From Lysinibacillus sp. (GTDB taxonomy: Bacteria; Bacillota; Bacilli; Bacillales_A; Planococcaceae), in contig JAPSKP010000009.1 in the NCBI GenBank assembly GCA_031181585.1, positions 11,878 through 68,333 of the forward strand: a stretch of DNA of 56,456 bases, written 5' to 3'. The position numbers and the translations under genes were made by a program. Of this stretch, positions 53,689 to 56,456 are shown one piece after another. The notes below the pieces were generated by a model. The model saw only the letters and a list, made by a program, of their open reading frames with translations. It was not told the origin of the DNA and ran no database searches. Within the stretch, counting starts at the first letter, position 1. Each line of letters opens with the position of its first letter.

Positions 53689-53721
53689 AGTCTTAAGACC
53701 GAAACTTTAAGGAGGTTTTTT
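53674..53721 (+). terminator. terminator-like hairpin that also covers the CsbD ribosome site
   Basis: CCTCCTAAAG (53674-53683) pairs with CTTTAAGGAGG (53705-53715, one bulge) and is followed by TTTTTT. The right arm contains the AAGGAGG ribosome site, eight bases before the ATG. An inner GTCTTAAGAC palindrome occupies the loop. Confidence 0.75.
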
Positions 53722-53723
53722 AC

Positions 53724-53930
53724 ATGGCAAATTTATCAGATAAGATGAAAGGTGCAGGTAATAAACTAAAAGGTGAGGCAAAAGAGAGTCTCGGAAAAGC
53801 GACAAACGACCCACAGCTTCGTGCAGAAGGCCGTTTAGACCGTTTACGCGGTGAGGCACAGGAAGAAGTGGCCGAGATGAAAGATAATCTCTTACATGAG
53901 GACGATGAGCTTCAACGTAGAAACAAATAA
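53724..53930 (+). CDS. csbD: CsbD family stress-response protein
   Basis: 68 residues: MANLSDKMKGAGNKLKGEAK, then RAEGRLDRLRGEAQEEVAEM, the CsbD-like repeat of small hydrophilic, probably disordered, stress proteins. The name is family-level; B. subtilis has CsbD and a paralogue. It has a SigB-type promoter directly upstream and a terminator after it, so it is a single-gene unit. Confidence 0.9.
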   Translation: MANLSDKMKGAGNKLKGEAKESLGKATNDPQLRAEGRLDRLRGEAQEEVAEMKDNLLHEDDELQRRNK

Positions 53931-53951
53931 ACTATAAAATGACAAGGAATG

Positions 53952-53984
53952 CAGGAAAGATACATCAATCTTTCCTGTTTTTCT
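53952..53984 (+). terminator. csbD terminator
   Basis: CAGGAAAGA and TCTTTCCTG pair around TACATCAA and are followed by TTTTTC. Confidence 0.85.
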
Positions 53985-54116
53985 TTTATTTTATTCTATT
54001 TTTTTTTGAATATCCCTCTTTTCACCTGCATATAAAGAGGTATAATATGTAAATAGTTGCTTACATTTACTACGGTATTCGACATCGTTTTCATTATTAT
54101 TGTAGGGGGACACTGA

Positions 54117-56288
54117 ATGTCTATTCACAATACTATGCCCCTATCAAGAGAAGAGCTGTTTAGTTCTCTTTGTAGTATGGCGAAACAATATAGTACAGGC
54201 GTTGCTATTATAGATGCCCATCACCCAAACCGCCCTTTCGTCTACTATAATGAGCCGTTTGCAGCATTGACGGGATATGATGAAACTGAATTAATCGGTA
54301 AGAATCTATCGTGCTTTGCTGGTTTAAAAACTGCAGCGGATCTTTTAGCGGAGCTAGATTATCACGTAAAACATGCATTACCATACGAAACATCCGTTAT
54401 TCATTATCAAAAAGATGACAGTCCCTTTTGGCATGAGTTAGTAACCCATCCTATGTGCGATCAGGAGGGTGCCGCTCAATATATTATGGTGCATAGTAAA
54501 GATGTAACATATGAGAAGCTATTTAAAATGCTGTCTAAACTTGAACATGAAGTCTATCTGGAAATCGAAAAAGGTGATTCTCTTTCACATATTTTGCAAC
54601 TAATTACAACTCAGATTGAAACGTATTATACACGCAATATATATTGTTCGATTCACTTAATGAAGGACGAGATTTCTATGACGGCCGAGGCAAGCGGTAC
54701 CCTCCCGTTAGAAATTGCAAATGTCCTTTATTGCCTGGAGTTAAACTCCATGATGAACGGAAACGGAAATGCTGTTTTTGTAAAGCAGTTCACAAAGAAA
54801 GAACTGGCTGCTGCAAAGAAAATAGCACAGGCTCCTTTAAAAATGGAAATTAACCATTGTTGGGGCAAGCCGATTTGCGGCACAGCCAATGAAGTAATCG
54901 GTTCTATTACGATGTACTTCGATAAGGAGCCAAACATTAAGTCTATTGAGATAGAGTTTCTAAATCGGCTTGTACCGCTTATTTCATTATCCATTAAATA
55001 TATTGCCCAAACCCAACAGCTCCGTCAGCTTGCCTATTTTGATTCTGAAACAAAGCTGCCGAATCTTCATTATTTCCATACTGAAATGGAAAGTTGGATG
55101 GAACAGGGCGAAAGAGGGCTCATCATTATCATCCAGCCTGGTGAATATTCAAGCATTGTTGATGTATATGGACGCAGCGCAGGAGACGAGATTCTACGCC
55201 AGATGGTTGAACGGCTTCAGGAGCATACATGGAAAGAAGGCAAAGAACTTATCGCTAAGTTTTCGAACTCCTGTATTGTTTTTGCCAGTAATAGAGGCTT
55301 TGACCAGCCAGAGTTATACGAGTCTAGAATCCGCCAGCTGACAAAGGAACCATTCCTTATACTGGAGAAGGAGTTTTATATTACTTTAAAGATTGGTATG
55401 ACTCATTTTTCTCCAAATAGCCAATTGGACGAGGTGATCCGCCAGGCGGACACGGCTCTTTCTAGATCCCGGCAGATATCAGGGACGAATGTAGCGTTTT
55501 TTGAAGAGCAGAATGATGTAAAATTGCAGTTAGAGATGGATGTGAGGAATCAACTCACATACGGCCTTCAGCATAAGGAGTTTTATGTGGTATTGCAGCC
55601 TAAAATCAATATCAATACTTTGGAGATTGAAGGTTTTGAAGCACTTTGCCGCTGGAATAGCCATATGCTGGGTCCTGTCTCCCCTGCTGTGTTCATCCCG
55701 CTTGCTGAGCAGACAGGGAAAATCAAAAAGATTGATGAGCTTGTTATGAAGCAGGTGTTAAGATGGCAGCGAAAGAGACTTGATAGTGATGAAAAAACAG
55801 TGCCGATTGCTATTAATATTTCCCCTGTTCACTTTTATGAAGAGCGCTTTGTTAAACAGGTTGTCAATTTGATTAAGCGCTATAGAGTACCTCCTCATCT
55901 AATTAAATTAGAAGTGACAGAAAGCATGGAGCTCGTTGATTTTTCAAAGGCGAAGGAAATCCTTTCAGAGCTGCGGCAACATGGTATTGAATGCTCGATC
56001 GATGATTTTGGCGTGGGCTTCTCGTCGCTCAGCTATTTGCAGCAGCTTCCCTTCCGCGAAATCAAAATCGACCGCAGTTTCATCAATGCAATGGATAATC
56101 CTGGCATGCATGCAGTAGTGCATACCATTGTGCAATTGGCATCGAATCTGCAGATGAACGCTGTCGCTGAAGGTATTGAAACACCTGAACAATTTGAAAG
56201 CCTGAAAAAAATGGGCTGTCATACTGGGCAAGGCTACTACTTCCATAAACCGCTCGATTTAAAGGATGCTGCAAAATTAATTAACTAG
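54117..56288 (+). CDS. PAS-GGDEF-EAL cyclic-di-GMP phosphodiesterase, GGDEF degenerate
   Basis: 723 residues with no membrane span. PAS domain (residues about 15-125: NEPFAALTGYDETELIGKNL), a GAF-like middle (125-300), a GGDEF domain (300-455) with degenerate active site SAGDEI, and an EAL domain (470-720). The EAL site looks complete: FEALCRW, AINISPVHF, KLEVTESM, DDFGVGFSSL, IKIDRSF, AVAEGIET and GQGYYFHKP. It should degrade c-di-GMP, with the PAS and GGDEF parts as sensors or regulators. AGGGGGACACTGA precedes the ATG. It is isolated, between csbD and an IS element. Confidence 0.93.
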   Translation: MSIHNTMPLSREELFSSLCSMAKQYSTGVAIIDAHHPNRPFVYYNEPFAALTGYDETELIGKNLSCFAGLKTAADLLAELDYHVKHALPYETSVIHYQKDDSPFWHELVTHPMCDQEGAAQYIMVHSKDVTYEKLFKMLSKLEHEVYLEIEKGDSLSHILQLITTQIETYYTRNIYCSIHLMKDEISMTAEASGTLPLEIANVLYCLELNSMMNGNGNAVFVKQFTKKELAAAKKIAQAPLKMEINHCWGKPICGTANEVIGSITMYFDKEPNIKSIEIEFLNRLVPLISLSIKYIAQTQQLRQLAYFDSETKLPNLHYFHTEMESWMEQGERGLIIIIQPGEYSSIVDVYGRSAGDEILRQMVERLQEHTWKEGKELIAKFSNSCIVFASNRGFDQPELYESRIRQLTKEPFLILEKEFYITLKIGMTHFSPNSQLDEVIRQADTALSRSRQISGTNVAFFEEQNDVKLQLEMDVRNQLTYGLQHKEFYVVLQPKININTLEIEGFEALCRWNSHMLGPVSPAVFIPLAEQTGKIKKIDELVMKQVLRWQRKRLDSDEKTVPIAINISPVHFYEERFVKQVVNLIKRYRVPPHLIKLEVTESMELVDFSKAKEILSELRQHGIECSIDDFGVGFSSLSYLQQLPFREIKIDRSFINAMDNPGMHAVVHTIVQLASNLQMNAVAEGIETPEQFESLKKMGCHTGQGYYFHKPLDLKDAAKLIN

Positions 56289-56332
56289 AAAGACAAATCA
56301 GCCCTGCGGAATTAAAAAGACCATTCCATGTC

Positions 56333-56456
56333 GGCACTGAGTGTCGTTTTTGAGACAGTAAGAAAACACCTTATTAATCTGCCAGTTGGCGGTATTTTAC
56401 CGGCGACTGGTTGTTTAATTTCGTTTGAATCCGGATATTGTTATAATAGGTAATAT
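56333..56456. mobile_element. edge of an IS3-family insertion sequence
   Basis: The right edge holds the end of a transposase on the minus strand and an IS end beyond it. TGTCGGCACTGAG at 56333 may be the terminal inverted repeat (starts with TG), but the other end is outside the window, so the boundary is uncertain. Confidence 0.4.
56374..56456 (-). CDS. IS3-family transposase OrfB, C-terminal fragment (cut by window edge)
   Basis: The last 26 codons read ITYYNNIRIQTKLNNQSPVK and end YRQLAD. This is the integrase-core C-terminal consensus (Y-Y-N-x-x-R-x-Q-x-K-L-x-x-x-S-P-V-x-Y-R) of IS3/IS150-type transposases. The rest of the gene lies to the right of the window. Confidence 0.88.
   Translation of the reverse strand, partial: ITYYNNIRIQTKLNNQSPVKYRQLAD

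Overview
The window is chromosomal DNA of a low-GC Gram-positive of the order Bacillales. The evidence is strong AGGAGG-type ribosome binding sites, TTG/GTG starts, a comG competence operon, a tandem glycine riboswitch, a tryptophan T-box, PhoP-type repeats, a SigB-type promoter and LTA synthase. Gene content and order follow the Bacillus subtilis yqh-yqg-yqf segment read in reverse: aroQ, yqhR, yqhQ, lipM, yqhL, gcvPB-gcvPA-gcvT, comG, yqgY, yqgX, yqgW, yqgS-type ltaS, yqgQ, yqgN, then pst, pbpA, sodA, yqgC, yqgB, yqfZ, ispG, yqfW. A class II (B12-dependent) ribonucleotide reductase and an S-layer-homology protein point to a Planococcaceae-like genus (Lysinibacillus/Solibacillus type) rather than B. 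subtilis itself; the genus is an inference.

Layout. 0-9 kb: shikimate and yqh genes, a sigma factor with its membrane partner, a TauE-type exporter, NrdJ behind a pair of NrdR boxes, lipM and a rhodanese protein. 9-14 kb: glycine cleavage operon under a tandem glycine riboswitch with terminator, then shikimate kinase. 14-18 kb: seven-gene comG pseudopilus operon with a ComK-type box; comGD has no ordinary start codon before its prepilin motif and comGG is only about half length. 18-25 kb: a COG2345-type regulator and conserved small yqg genes, LTA synthase, formyl-THF cyclo-ligase, ribosomal protein L33.

25-38 kb is the accessory part: MFS transporter and DegV in convergent array, an OhrR-like regulator with glutathione peroxidase, a cytochrome P450 behind a 32-bp near-perfect palindrome, a sigma / anti-sigma / carboxymuconolactone-decarboxylase operon whose anti-sigma carries a CXXC-20-CXXC zinc ribbon, trpE-trpG under a Trp-specific T-box, a VWA-like protein, a lipoprotein, a 42-codon gene, and an alpha/beta hydrolase. 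Arginase follows, with a compact structured leader that I cannot match to a known RNA class.

39-56 kb: pstS-pstC-pstA-pstB-phoU (five PhoP half-boxes before pstS, a hairpin terminator between pstS and pstC), penicillin-binding protein 2, a two-gene fluoride channel, an SLH protein, superoxide dismutase, yqgC/yqgB/yqfZ, ispG, yqfW, a second 42-codon gene, two unknown proteins, a CsbD-family gene whose SigB-type promoter sits inside an RBS-sequestering hairpin, and a PAS-GGDEF-EAL protein. The right edge cuts into an IS3-family transposase. No tRNA, rRNA, CRISPR array or prophage was seen. All start-site and RNA-structure statements come from reading by eye, without alignment or folding software.
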